A stretch of 64,000 nucleotides of DNA from Lathyrus oleraceus (Eukaryota > Streptophyta > Magnoliopsida > Fabales > Fabaceae), in the NCBI RefSeq assembly GCF_024323335.1, contig NC_066581.1, positions 183,288,830 to 183,352,829 of the forward strand. Direction: 5' to 3'. Both the position numbers and the translations under genes were made by a program. The notes under the pieces are model-generated. The model ran no database searches and was not told the origin of the DNA. It saw only the letters and a program-made list of their open reading frames with translations. Numbering within the stretch: the first letter of the stretch is position 1; every line of letters starts with the position of its first letter. Below are positions 37,673 through 49,841 of this stretch, in pieces.

Positions 37673-39124
37673 CTAGAAACAATCGTCCAAAGCTCTCGAG
37701 ACCGGAAGATAAGCTGCACGAAGCCTCTTCACCTCTCTCTCATAGGCTGTCTCCATATCTGCCTTCTCTTTGACGAGTTGATCATACTTCCTCTTCCAAA
37801 ACCTAGATGATTGAGGAAGAAGAGAAGTAACCACATCATCAGGCTCGTCAATAATCTGATGCTCCAGAAATTCTATCACAGCATCTTTATCTCTGAGTTG
37901 CTGAAGTAGCTCCTCTCGCTCACGGACCCAAGCACACGGTCGGTCTTCATCTCTCAACTCCTCTACTCCTTGATTAGGGAGGGTTGAATGCCCAACCATA
38001 ACCATATGTGTAGGTCTCGGATAATCATAGGGCATGCGGTACTCAGAAGCTCTCTTCCTCACCCATGAGGTGTAGGGTTCCAAAGCAATACAATTCTTCG
38101 GACCAAGCTCTTTCCTTCCCTTCCTATGAATCTTGCGCCAAGCGCGGACCATTCTGCCCTTCAAGTTCTGGGGATCTTTACCCTCTTGAAAGAACACACC
38201 TTCCAACAGAATGTTGTTAGGTTTATCCTTTAAGGGGAACCCAAGCTGACGGCGAGCTAAAGCAGGGTTGTAGTTAATTCCACCACATGTACCGAGAAGA
38301 GGCACATTGGAGAACTCACCACAAGAGTCAATAATCTACACACCATCATACACACGGTTATACCAAAAGATATCATCATTAGTGAGAGACATAATTCTCG
38401 TAGACCACCGTAGACATCCTTTGTTTTCCTTGAAGGCGAGCGTTTGTGGCAAGTGCGAAATAAACCACTTGTACAACAGAGGCAAACAGCACACAATGGT
38501 ACCACCACCCTTTGCATTCCTCATATGCAAAGAGAAATAAGTGTCACCCAACAGAGTCGGAACGGGATTAAGAGTAGAGAAAATCCTAATGACGTTCACA
38601 TCCACAAAATTGTCGATGTTGGGGAATAACACTAGCCCATAGATGAGAAGTACAAATATGGCCTCAAAGGCGTCCTCACTCATGGCCTTCCCAAACAAAG
38701 TAGCTTGAGCAATGAGGAAATCAGATGGAAGACCTTGAATTCCACCTTTGGTAGTCATATGAGCACCAATATCAGATACATCTATGTGCAACAAATCAGC
38801 AATCTCTTGGGAAGAAGGAACTCTCTCCAAGCCACTGAACGACAACTGATCTAGGATAGGTATACCCACAAGATAGGCATACTCCTCAAGCGTAGGCAAA
38901 AGCTGGAAATCCGGAAAAGTGAAGCAACGGTACAAGGGATCATAGAACTGCACCAACACACTCATCAAACCTTCATCCACCTAAGTAGCAAGAATAGATA
39001 GAAGCTTCCCATGGCGAGCTTTGAACTCCAAGGGATCTAATACATAGGATGTCAAACTCCTTAACTCTTTCAAGTCGGGTTGTCTGAAACTGTACTTCTT
39101 CGTATTCCTTCTTTGCTTATCCAT
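37673..39124 (-). pseudogene. Ogre ORF1 (extra ORF upstream of gag), two premature stops
   Basis: The start at 39124 gives MDKQRRNTKKYSFRQPDLKE. The single frame runs to 37673 with TAG codons at 38981-38983 and 38336-38338. Recognisable parts are 'RCFTFPDFQLLPTLEEYAYL' and 'YNRVYDGV' before the second stop, then 'NPALARRQLGFPLKDKP', and a C-terminal coiled coil ('WKRKYDQLVKEKADMETAYE'). An ORF in this position, of unknown function, distinguishes Ogre from most gypsy elements; related sequences are annotated in legumes as a domain of unknown function. No catalytic motif is visible. The two stops would each need one base change from Gln or Trp codons. Confidence 0.85.
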
Positions 39125-40027
39125 GTCTGAAAATTTGCAAATAGACCTCTTAAGTTCCTTGAAAATTTTCTCATTGTTGATGATATGGATGTGTATGAAT
39201 GCATGAATGCATGGATGCAACAACCACACTCAAGGATCAAGCAAATCACACCACACAAAGGTCACGGGATGGATCAAGTCATCCTTAATATCAATCATCC
39301 ATTTTGGTGGATTATGGTTTACACCTTATCAACACCCAAGTTCCATTGATATTAAGGATATACAAAAACGGATCAACCGCGAATCAAGGGTTTGTTGCAA
39401 GTCACGAGCATGGAGTCTCGGTTAAGAACCACCCAAAGGGAGTGTACTATGGTTAAACCTGACAATTATGTTCTAAAAGAGGTTCCCATAGTCATAATCC
39501 CATCTTTCGGATATTACCGGATAAACGACTACTCGTATTCCAAAAATATCCTCAAGAGAGACTCTTATGAATGTAGTATCGCGTAACAATCGTATCAAAT
39601 CTTACACTTGAACGACCTTCGCACTACGTCCTTAAATAGGCCAAGATGGGCTAGGTAATCTAAGGTCATTGGCTTCTAAGGCATATATTGGAAATAGTAA
39701 TGCCTAACCACGACTACTCGTGTGACATTATTGATCCCAACATAACCTCCACCAAGTGAATGGGCTTGCAAGTCAACTTGCTAAAGAATAACTCCACACA
39801 AGTCAACAAGACTATGTCATTCTCCTATCATAACTGCACTCGAGTTCGGGCATAGAACTCATCTCACAAGTGACCACCAAGCACACAAGCAATTGAGCAT
39901 ATCAAGCAATTCATACATTACAAACAATATAGTCATCCCAAATTTGCATAAAAATATGTCACAAATAATATAAACATACAATACAACAAAGGAAAAAAGT
40001 AGTCTAAACCCACTAGGAAGTGTAAGG
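39125..40027 (-). other. Ogre 5' untranslated leader
   Basis: About 900 bases lie between primer site and ORF1 on the minus strand. No reading frame is supported. It contains a perfect 15-bp inverted repeat (39281-39295 with 39345-39359), listed separately. Confidence 0.7.
39281..39359 (-). repeat. Perfect 15-bp inverted repeat in Ogre leader
   Basis: ATCCTTAATATCAAT (39281-39295) and ATTGATATTAAGGAT (39345-39359) are exact complements around a 49-base loop. In the genomic RNA this would be a stem-loop between the primer site and ORF1, where packaging or dimerisation signals of retroelements usually lie. Confidence 0.6.
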
Positions 40028-40046
40028 ATCCCCGGCAGAGTCGCCA
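40028..40046 (-). promoter_or_regulatory. Primer binding site of Ogre element
   Basis: Minus strand TGGCGACTCTGCCGGGGAT, six bases inside the 5' LTR boundary. The site reported for Ogre elements pairs with tRNA-Arg. Confidence 0.9.
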
Positions 40047-40052
40047 CTTTTC

Positions 40053-43000
40053 TGTAGCGGGGTATTCGTTACCTTTAGATTTATTGACCAAATCAAAAGT
40101 AAATCATACAATTCGAGTCGCCACCGCACTTCTATTTATCCAAAGGAAAGGTTAGAAAGCGAACAAAAACCGAGAAGTTTTATCAAATCAAAAACTAATA
40201 AAAATGTCAGAGATCTGGGTAAGGGGGTTGGTTATGCAATGAGAAGGTTTTAAGCACCCAACACATCCTTAGTACTCTAAGGGAGCCCTTCTTGCAAATG
40301 TTGTATGGTAGGTTGGTATTTGTGAAAATATTTGTGCAAACATGATTGGGGAGATGAGAGAAGAATATACAAATTATTTACAATTTTGTTATTTGAATGG
40401 ATAAACCCATTGCCTCGTACCATCACAAAGGTAGGATCAAAACCTCGTAGTTCGGGGTAAAAATCTCAAAATAAGTTGGTGAATTGATTTGACAAAAGCC
40501 TTAAGATCTTTTGATATCAAAGGGAGAAAGCTCAACCTAAACCACAATCCACCATGTGAGGAGAGCTTCAACATACTAGTGAGGGATCCACCCTATAATA
40601 AGCATGGAAGACTTATAGTCCAATCACTAAGGATAAGTGAGGTTTACATCAACCAATATGATAACTCAAACCTAATAGCTAACGTTTATGAAAAGCTTTG
40701 GCTAAGGTGGCTATTGTAACCACAAAAATCACTTGAAGTGAGTTGTATTTACAAGTTAGAAGTATTCACAAAATGAAGTCAAGTTGACTTAAGATTCAAT
40801 TCAAAATAAGTATTATGAAAGGAGTTTGAAAAATCAAAGGCATAATGCCTAGGTTTCTAATTTGAAAGCAAATGTCAATGTTTGCACAAAATGAGTTTGG
40901 CTTGGGTTAGAGTGGAGAGAAGAAGAGAAAGGCTAGGTCCTAAACATGCAAAGATGAGAGAAGAGAAATAAAACTCTTGGAGTTCCTTTCTTTAGATCAT
41001 AAAGATGATCCAAGATGCTCCTTTCCTTTGGACTTAGCAAGCAATAAGCAATTAACTCAAGCAATCAAGCAAATATTCAATCAAGCTCCTAGGATCTTCC
41101 AAATGGATTTGTCTTTCTCTTAACTTGGATGCTCATGACAATGGTCCTTCTAATTGGCTCAAGTTTGGCATCCCTATCACACAAGAACAAACAAATCAAA
41201 AAGTTCCACAATGCAATAAAAAGAATGGACAAGAGTGAGTTTAGAATTAGAGGTCCTTTCAATTCAACTTTCAAGATTAAGCATTCTAAAGACACGAGGC
41301 CTAGTTGCTCTTCAACCATTTTAGCATTCTAAAGGCATGAGGCCTAGTTGCTCTTCAGACTCCATTCAACAAGGCAATAATGTATTTACACAATAATATG
41401 CTCAAGTGAGCAAAAGGCAAATGGCATAAACATAAACATGAGCTCAAGTGAGCAAAAGGAAAAGACAATATGAATAATGAGCAAGAAATTAAATTGCATT
41501 AAAGTAAATTGCAATAATTAAATGCTTGAATTAAAAGTTAGTAATTAGTAGTTAGTGTTAGTGTGCCATAAGGCAATTTAACGCTATGTTAAGCAATCGT
41601 AAGTGGACTAATGTAGTAGTCACACCTATCTGAGGCCGGTCATTAAAACTATAGGCAAATAAACACAAGTTAGAGATCATGACTAGTAAGCCAAGCTCCT
41701 ACAACTTGCCATGCCAAAAGAAAAGAAGAATGACCTTGTATGGATTTCAGGTTCTTTGCTTAACCAAGAAGCAACCTATCTTGGGCACAAAGCAATTCAC
41801 TTGATCTTTTGATCAAGTTGAATTTGATTTGGATCAAAGGAGGTTAAGCCTCTCATATGTCAAGGCTAACCATAAATCATTAACTCATTGGTCAAAAGAA
41901 AAAGAAGAAGATGAAGATGGAAATGAAATGAACCAAGATAAGAAATCAAATGACATCACCAAAACACATTGATGAAACATGAATGGAATCAACATCAATC
42001 AATGGTAAACAGAAGTGAAATGAAGACTAGAAGTCAAGAAATGTCAAACATATTTTTGGTATTTTTTGGAATTAAAATAATAAATAAAATAAAATGAACA
42101 AATAAAGGTCAAACTTCAAATCCAATTCAAATCAACTTGGATAAGTCCAATTGGATCATCATAAGTCTAGCATGGTCAAACAAAGTTTGACAAATTTTCT
42201 CAACATTTTTTGAAAACATAAACTATTTTTAAACAATTAAAAAATGGAGAAAAATAACATATATGAAATTAAATGGGTTAAAAGAAATTAAAACAGAAAA
42301 TAAGAAATTAGAAAAAACCATAAGCGTCTGATCAGAGCTCATTAATTGACGTGGCTGATCAGACAGCTCTCAAGCGCGCACTCATTGTGTTCCTTGGTCA
42401 AACGCGTGGTATGCAGCATTAAATGAAGTCATAACAATGCAAGGCTAGGATTAAATCTGGGAATCAACATCCAACGACCATGGTTCAGACGCGTGGGGAT
42501 GGTGGTGGAAACCACTGTCTTCTTCGGTGAGGAGGCACAGTCCGGCCACCAATTGCAGGTTTTGAAACCTCAACTAAGAGACGCGATCCATATACCAAAT
42601 GAAAGCTGGGGTGATGTACATCACCCCTGTGACCTTAGTTTTTGCTCAAGATTCTTATGGAAGAAGAAATCTGAGGTTGAAAAACTAGGTGTTCAATCTG
42701 AAATTCACCAATTCACAAAATTAAAGCCACCAATGGCTTGCCTCTCACATGAGGACTTTAGAAATGCAAACCAACACAAGCAATGCACAATAATCAGTGA
42801 GATTTGAAGCAAAACAGTTAGGGTGTAAACCTTTGTAGAGCAGCTTTTATGAGCATAATTCAACAAATTCTTTGCTTGCAGCTTGATCCTGATGCTTGGT
42901 ATGAGAGCTAGGCTTAGGAATTAGTGATGATAATCAACTGATGTTGTTGAAAATCACACTTGAAAATGAAAAGTGAAAATGCAAATTCCTTTGGTGAGAG

Positions 43001-44594
43001 GTTGTGGAATCAATTCAGCAGGGGTTCAGGTGCCTTCAGGTTACCAATTGAATGAAATGATGCTTCTATTTATAGCCACAGCTGATGCAAAGAGGTGAGT
43101 AAACTTGTGTGCATGTGAATTAGGTCCTCCATGCATGGGCCTGTACAGGCGCATGTGAGGCCCAAAACCAATTGCAAATGCAAGCTGAAATGATTATGAG
43201 ATGGTTTGGACGTGCAGTTTTCAAGGCAATGGCTTATGCATGAAGATTTAACATGAAATGCATAATTGATCACAATTGTTCTCCTTTTCGAAAGTCCCAT
43301 TTGGAAAATCCAAACATAGGCATGTGAGTAATGGTTGGAAAGGTATTTACATAAGGAACAAAAGTTATGTTGAAAAAAATCCATTTAGAGTTTGGAAAAT
43401 TACGAAAACTGGCCATGAAGTTCAAGGTACAAAACATGTATTTGAAAAAATTGCCAAAAATGACCAACTTCAAGCCCTTCTGTTTCAATGATGCAAGAAT
43501 CAAATGGAAAAACCTCCAACATAAAAGTTGTATATATTTTCAAGACAATCAATTTGGACTTAAATGTTGTATAATTTGGATATTTAATGAGAAAGTTATG
43601 GGCACTTGAAGTTGGACTTTTTCAAGATTCAATGGCTTTGGTCCAAAGTGACCTATAATGTTTTGTATTATCACATGTACTTATTTTAGGATTATGAAAT
43701 TTTGTCCAACATAAAAATTTAAGTAGACATCTTAAACTTTCCAATGCACTTGGTCTCACCTCAAAATCATAAAAAATGAAGGAGTTAGGTCCTTGAGAAA
43801 TTGACCCAAAATTAGGGTTTTAGTCAAAATGACCTATAATGTTTTGAAATGAATGATGACCTTAAAAGTTTCAAATGGATTTTTGATAAACACGAAAGTT
43901 GTTCATATGGTTATTAAGAACATTGTTTATCTTAGGATCATCATCATTTGACAAACACATCAAAAGTTAGGTGTCAGTGGATTTCAATTTAGTAAGATGA
44001 ATTGACTGGTCAACTTCTCAAGTCCAAACTTCAAAACTTGATGAATGAATGATTGAGGATACTAACATAGGCTCATATATTCATAAAGTGATGAATAAAA
44101 TAACTTACCTTGATTGAATTTGATCATAGGTTGAGGTTGCTTCATGAGCAAGGCACGGTCAATGCACAGTTGAATTAGGGTTTCCTTGGGAATCAATCCT
44201 CAAGCCCTTTGGTTTATCTTGATAAAATTGACAAATTGAGATACTTGGGAGGCATATATGATTATTGAGAGCTTTGGGAACCATTGTCATGCTTGCTTTC
44301 ATCTTCATTTGGCCACTTCAATGGGCATAGGGGCCTCCTAGGAGCCTTGGGTCACATGACTGCTTGAGCTTCAAAAACAAACAAGTTAGTGACATATTTT
44401 TGTACTTTTGGTTAGTAAACAAAATAAGAAAAGCAATAATATAAAATTCAAGCATGCTTGATGGTCTCAAACCAACTCACACAAGTCCCAACCCTAGGGT
44501 AAATGAGCAAAGATGCTATGATCCTCGAGGCAAATGCAAATGAGCAATGATATAATGCCATGAGGGATCTTAGGGTCAAAATTAGGGTCTTACA
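40053..44594 (-). repeat. 5' LTR of the Ogre element
   Basis: In element orientation it runs from TGTAAGACCC (44594) to ...CGCTACA (40053). Length is 4,542 bases. It carries the TATA box at 43066-43075 and the inverted repeat at 42326-42364. Compared with the 3' LTR it has lost about 256 bases at about 42264 and about 70 bases at about 41366. Confidence 0.95.
43066..43075 (-). promoter_or_regulatory. TATA box of Ogre 5' LTR
   Basis: Minus-strand CTATAAATAG, about 1.5 kb into the LTR. This leaves about 3 kb of LTR downstream, consistent with the long R/U5 of Ogre-type LTRs. Confidence 0.65.
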
Positions 44595-44599
44595 GTTAC
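44595..44599 (+). repeat. Target site duplication GTTAC, right
   Basis: Exact copy of 24610-24614, directly after the Ogre end TTACA. Confidence 0.96.
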
Positions 44600-45866
44600 A
44601 ACATGGGAAGAACTGAAGAACATTTTCTTATCCCGATATTTTCCGCCGAGCAAAACTGCTATGCTGAGAGCTCAAATCAATGGATTTCGATAAAAAGATG
44701 TAGAATCTCTCTACGATGCGTGGGAGAGATACAAAGACATGATGAGGATATGTCCACATCACGGTCTCAAAGACTGGGTGATCATTCACACATTTTACAA
44801 TGGGCTTCTGTATAACACAATACTGACAGTAGACGCTGCCGCAGGCGGTGCACTTATGGACAAGCCATACAACAAAGCCTATCAACTCATTGAAAACATG
44901 GCCCAAAACCATTGCCAATGGGGAGGTGAAAGAACTCCAGTAGAAAAGTCCCAAACAAAGAGTGGAATGTATGAAATCAGTAGCCTTGACCATGTCCATG
45001 CCAAGGTAGATGCCCTTGTTCAAAAGTTAGACAACTTGACCATACCACCCGCAGCCACCGTGGTTGTCGTAACTCCAAACTGTGAGTTATGTGGAAACCA
45101 TGGACACACTGCATAAGAATGTTAGATATTAGCCGGAGTCCCAACCGATCAAGTGAATTACGCACAAGGAAATCCTTATTTGAATACCTATAACCCAGGC
45201 TGGAAAAACCATCCTAATTTTTCGTATAAGAATAACAACGCTCTGTATGCACCTGGCCAAGCACCAGCTATTCCGCCTGGATACCAAAAGCCAGCTAATA
45301 ATGCTCCTAACATGCCTAGGAAGTCAAATCTCGAACTAATGATGGAAAACTTCATAGCTACCCAAGCTCAGACAAACAAAGACTTCTTGAACCAAAACAT
45401 ACATACTAGCGAGCAACTTAAACAACTAGCGAGCAAAGTAGACGCCTTAGCCACTCACAATAAAATGCTTGAAACACATATTTCACAAGTGGCTCAACAA
45501 CAAGCATCTACAGCCGCTCCAGCTGGAACATTTCCTGGACAACCGCAACCTAATCCAAAAGGACATGCAAATGCCGTTATACTGAGGAGTGGAAAAGAAA
45601 TAGACGGACTCATAGATCTAAGACTCCAAAACCCTGCCATGTACCAAAAACCAGACAAAACCTCAACTGAGCAGGTAAGTGAACCAAAGGAAATAGAAGA
45701 TAATACCCGAGAGGCCGAAGAGAAAGAAAAACCCTATGTGCCTCCACCTCCTTATAAACCACCCATTCTGTATCCTCAAAGACTCGCAAGTTCTAAATCT
45801 GCAAGTCAATTTAGGAAATTTGTTGAACTTCTGAAGCAACTAAACATTACAATTCCCTTTACATAA
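44600..45866 (+). pseudogene. Inner Athila gag, C-terminal part with zinc knuckle
   Basis: It continues the gag cut at 24614 in the same phase: 'TWEELKNIFLSRYFPPSK', then a TAA at 44691, then 'KDVESLYDAWERYKDMM' and 'LKDWVIIHTFYNGLLYN'. The zinc knuckle CELCGNHGH is followed by a stop at 45114 and another at 45123, both within the knuckle region. Downstream is an Asn/Pro-rich region ('NTYNPGWKNHPNFSYKNNNA'), a coiled coil ('HNKMLETHISQVAQQQ') and the conserved 'NAVILRSGKEIDG' block, then a Pro-rich segment. A TAA at 45864 ends this piece. All stops lie in one frame with no frameshift. Confidence 0.9.
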
Positions 45867-48800
45867 ACCATCACACAAATGCCCTCATATGACAAAATTC
45901 TTAAGGAGATCCTATCCAATAAGAAAAAGATTGAGGATAACGAAACAATTACACTTACTGCTGAGTGTAGCGTAATAATCCAGAATAACATGCCTCCCAA
46001 ACTAAAAGACCCAGGTAGTTTTTCCATACCCTGTGTCATTGGAAAATTTGTCATACACAAAGCTCTATGTGATCTAGGAGCCAACATTAGTGTAATGCCC
46101 TTAACCATATGTAAAAGGCTCAATATGGGAGAATTAAGACCGACCAAGATGTCTGTTCAATTAGCTGACCGCTTAATCAAATATCCTGTCGGTATACTAG
46201 AGAATGTCCCTGTACGTGTAGGACAATTTTACATTCCTACAGACTTCATAATCATGGACATCAAAGAAGATGCCAGTACACCTATTATATTAGGAATGCC
46301 ATTCTTAGCTACCGTCGGAGCCATAATAGACGTAAAAAGAGGTAAGCTAACATTCGAAGTTGGAGAGGAAAAGGTTGAATTCATCTTAACACAATTCTTA
46401 CAAGCGCCAGCCATAGACGATACTTGTTATCTACTTGATGTCATAGACGAGTGCGTGAGAGAGATGGAGATGCAAGAAACCACATACTCTAATATAATGA
46501 AAATCCAAATCCCTCCAATCTTTGAAGACGATAATTGGCATGAACCATACCAAAACGAAAGTCTAAGCAAATGCTTAGCACTTACACCCAACCACATGCC
46601 ATGCCCAAAGAAACTTGCCTTGGAATTAAAAGCACTACCAAATAACCTAAGATACGAATTCCTAGACACTGAACTAAAAATACCAGTAATAGTCAACGCT
46701 GACTTGGGACAGATGGAAACTAAAAAGTTACTAGATGTCTTAAGAAAATATCCAACTGTGTTAGGATACAACATCGCCGACCTAAAAGGAATAGGTCCTT
46801 CTATCTGTATGCACCGCATTATGCTGGAGGAAGATTGTAAAACCTCTAGAGAACACCAGAGAAGGATCAATCCAATCTTAATTACAGTAGTCAAGGATGA
46901 AGTAAAGAAGTTACTAAATGCTGGAATCATATACCCGATCTCCGATAGTCAATGGGTTAGCCCCGTTCATGTAGTACCCAAAAAAAAGGGTGTTATAGTT
47001 GTTAAGAATGAGAAGGGCGAATCTATAGCACAAAGAGTTGTGACCGGAAGTAGAATGTGCATCGATTATAGAAAACTAAACAAAGCCACTCGGAAAGATC
47101 ATTTTCCTCTACCCTTCATTGATCAAATGCTTGAACGATTGGCTAAGCATTCTCACTTCTGCTATCTAGACGGTTATTCAGGATTCTTTCAGATTCCAAT
47201 CCATCCTGACGATCAAGAAAAGACAACCTTCACATGCCCTTATGGTACATTCGCTTACCGACGAATGCCATTTGGATTATGCAACGCTCCCGCAACATTC
47301 CAAAGATGCATGATGGCAATCTTCGCTGATTTTATAGACGACATTATGGAAGTCTTTATGGACGACTTTTCTATTTATGGGCAGAGTTTCGAAGGATGTC
47401 TATCAAACCTTGAAATGGTACTCGAAAGATGCGTAAAGGTAAATCTCGTTTTGAACTAGGAGAAATGCCATTTCATGGTCCAACAAGGAATAGTGTTAGG
47501 TCACGTAGTATCTGATAAAGGAATTGAAGTAGACAAAGCTAAGATCGAAATCATAGAGAACCTTCAACCTCCGAAAACCGTACGGGAAATACGAAGCTTT
47601 TTAGGACACGCCGGTTTCTACCGACGTTTTATCAAAGATTTCTCGAAAATTACCAAGCCACTTACGGGTTTATTAATGAAAGACGCCAATTTTATCTTTG
47701 ATGAAAAATGTTTAACATCGTTCAACCAATTAAAAACATCTTTAATCATTGCACCCATAATGCAACCACCTGACTGGAGATTACCTTTCGACATCATATG
47801 TGATGCAAGTGATTACGCCGTAGGCGCAGTACTGGGACAAAGAAAGGATAAGAAACTTCATGCTATCTACTACGCAAGTAGAACACTAGATCCATCCCAA
47901 ATGAACTACGCCACCACTGAAAAGGGACTTTTAGCCGTCGTGTTCGCCTTGGACAAATTCCGTTCCTACCTAGTAAGGGCAAAAATTATTATCTATACTG
48001 ACCACGCCGCTATTAGATATCAGCTAAGTAAGAAGGATGCCAAACCAAGACTTTTAAGATGGATCCTACTCTTACAAGAATTTGACTTAGAGATAAAAGA
48101 TAAGAAATGTACTGAAAACGTAGTAGTGGACCACTTATCACGAATCGAAGGGAATAAACCTGAACAAATTCCAATCAATGACGATTTCCCTTACGAACGA
48201 CTCATAGCCCAAATGGAAAGCGACATGTCTGAATTAACAATAAATGATACCGAAATAGAAGACTCCGTGGAAGAAATTCATGCAAATGCAACTCTGCCAT
48301 GGTATGCTGATTTTGTCAACTACCTAGCTGTTGGAGTACTTCCACCGGACCTATCTTACCAATAAAAGAAGACATTCTTTTATGATCTAAAACAATACTA
48401 CTGGGATGAACCTCTGCTTTTCAAAAGAGGTATCGACGGTATTTTCCGTCGATGTGTTCCTGAGGATGAAATAAATGACATAATCTCTCATTGCCATTCC
48501 GCTCCCTATGGTGGGCACGCAAGTACCTCAAAGACCTGTACTAAGATCCTACAATCAGGCCTCTTTTGTCCTACTCTATGGAAAGATATCCATAATGCGG
48601 TTATAAATTGCGACCGGTGCCAACGCACTGGTAACATCTCAAGACGCGATGAAATGCCACAAACAGGAATCTTAGAAGTGAAAGTCTTCGATGTATGGGG
48701 GATTGACTTCATGGGACCATTCCCATCTTCTTTTGGTAATAAGTACATACTCGTTGTTGTCGATTATGTTTCAAAATGGATCGAGGCTGTAGCTTCTCCG

Positions 48801-49598
48801 ACAAATGAACCACGAGTAGTGATTAAGTTGTTCAAGAACATCATCTTTCCTAGATTCGGTGTGCCAAAACTAGTAGTTAGTGACGGTGGCTCCCATTTCA
48901 TATCAAACATCTTTGGAAAACTTCTTTTGAAGTATGGAGTCCGACACCGTGTAGCAACACCTTATCACCCACAAACTAGTGGGCAAGTCGAAGTTTCGAA
49001 TCGAGAGATCAAACAAATTCTAGAAAAAACTGTCGGAATATCCAGAAAAGACTGGTCATCTAAACTAAACGAAGCTTTGTGGGCCTATGGGACAACTTAC
49101 AAAACCCTAATAGGGACCACACCCTTTAAATTAGTCTACGGTAAATCATGTCATCTCCCTGTGGAATTAGAACACAAAGCTTACTGGGAAATTAAGACCC
49201 TAAATATAAATTATACTTCCACAGGTGAGAAACGAATTTTGGACATTCATGAATTGGAAGAACTTCGACTAGACGCCTATGAGAATGCCAGGATATACAA
49301 AGAGCAAACCAAAAGATGGCACGACAAACGTATATCTAGGAAAGAGTTTAATGTCAGCGACATAGTACTACTATTTAATTCGAGACTTAAACTTTTTCCG
49401 GGAAAACTTAAATCTAGGTGGTCAGGCCCTTTCGAAATCACTAAAGTCCTCAAAAGCGGTGCGATAGAAATCAAAGGTCAGAATAGTGAACCATTTATGG
49501 TAAACGGACAACGATTAAAACATTATCATAATATTGACAATAGAGACTATTCAAATAGTCTAAGACTTATAAAGCTGCTTGCTCAACCACAAAACTAG
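45867..49598 (+). pseudogene. Inner Athila pol: protease, RT, RNase H, integrase
   Basis: A single frame follows gag without shift. Protease: KALCDLGANISVMP (active Asp codon near 46071) and 'STPIILGMPFLATVGAIID'. RT: 'GIIYPISDSQWVSPVHVVPK', 'MCIDYRKLNKATRKDHFPLP', catalytic FMDD near 47355-47366. RNase H: '[19 protein letters not shown]' and '[10 protein letters not shown]'. Integrase: zinc region [10 protein letters not shown]...CDRCQ (about 48490-48630), catalytic core with D in 'WGIDFMGPF', D in 'VVSDGGSHF' and E in 'GQVEVSNRE' in DD35E spacing, then C-terminal '[16 protein letters not shown]'. Stops are only at 47457 (TAG) and 48363 (TAA). From 48366 the integrase is open to 49598. Confidence 0.94.
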
Positions 49599-49841
49599 TA
49601 CATCGCAACGTAACTGTCGAACTTACGACATTAAACAAAGTGCTTAGTGGGAGACAACCCGCCTTTTCTTTTATTTGTTATCTTTGTTACTAAGTATTTT
49701 TCTTCTTTGACTTTCATTTGTATTTTTGCTCCCCTTCCTTGATTCTATGCAGTAATACTTGTTGCTTCTAGTTACTAACTTAGAAACATTGGATACTGAT
49801 TAACAGACGAATTTATAACTAGTTAGTTACTAACTTTCATC
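49599..49841 (+). other. Spacer between pol and ORF3a
   Basis: It contains GTGCTTAGTGGGAGACAACC near 49641, a block conserved just after integrase in Athila elements (compare 56350 in the outer element). A pyrimidine-rich tract ends in 'tctatgcag' at about 49743-49751, a plausible 3' splice site upstream of ORF3a. Confidence 0.55.

Larger units (their letters stand above)
24615..44594 (-). mobile_element. Ogre-type (Ty3/gypsy Tat lineage) retrotransposon, complete, ~20 kb
   Basis: It is read on the minus strand. The 5' LTR is 40053-44594 and the 3' LTR 24615-29462. The primer site at 40028-40046 reads TGGCGACTCTGCCGGGGAT, the Ogre-type site. Gene order is ORF1, gag, protease, predicted intron, RT, RNase H, a second RNase H, integrase and a 1 kb 3' region. 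Total length 19,980 bases and very long LTRs fit Ogre. A perfect GTTAC duplication flanks it. In the first ~105 aligned LTR bases I count two substitutions and one single-base indel, fewer than in the inner Athila LTRs, so it is the younger insertion. Confidence 0.95.
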
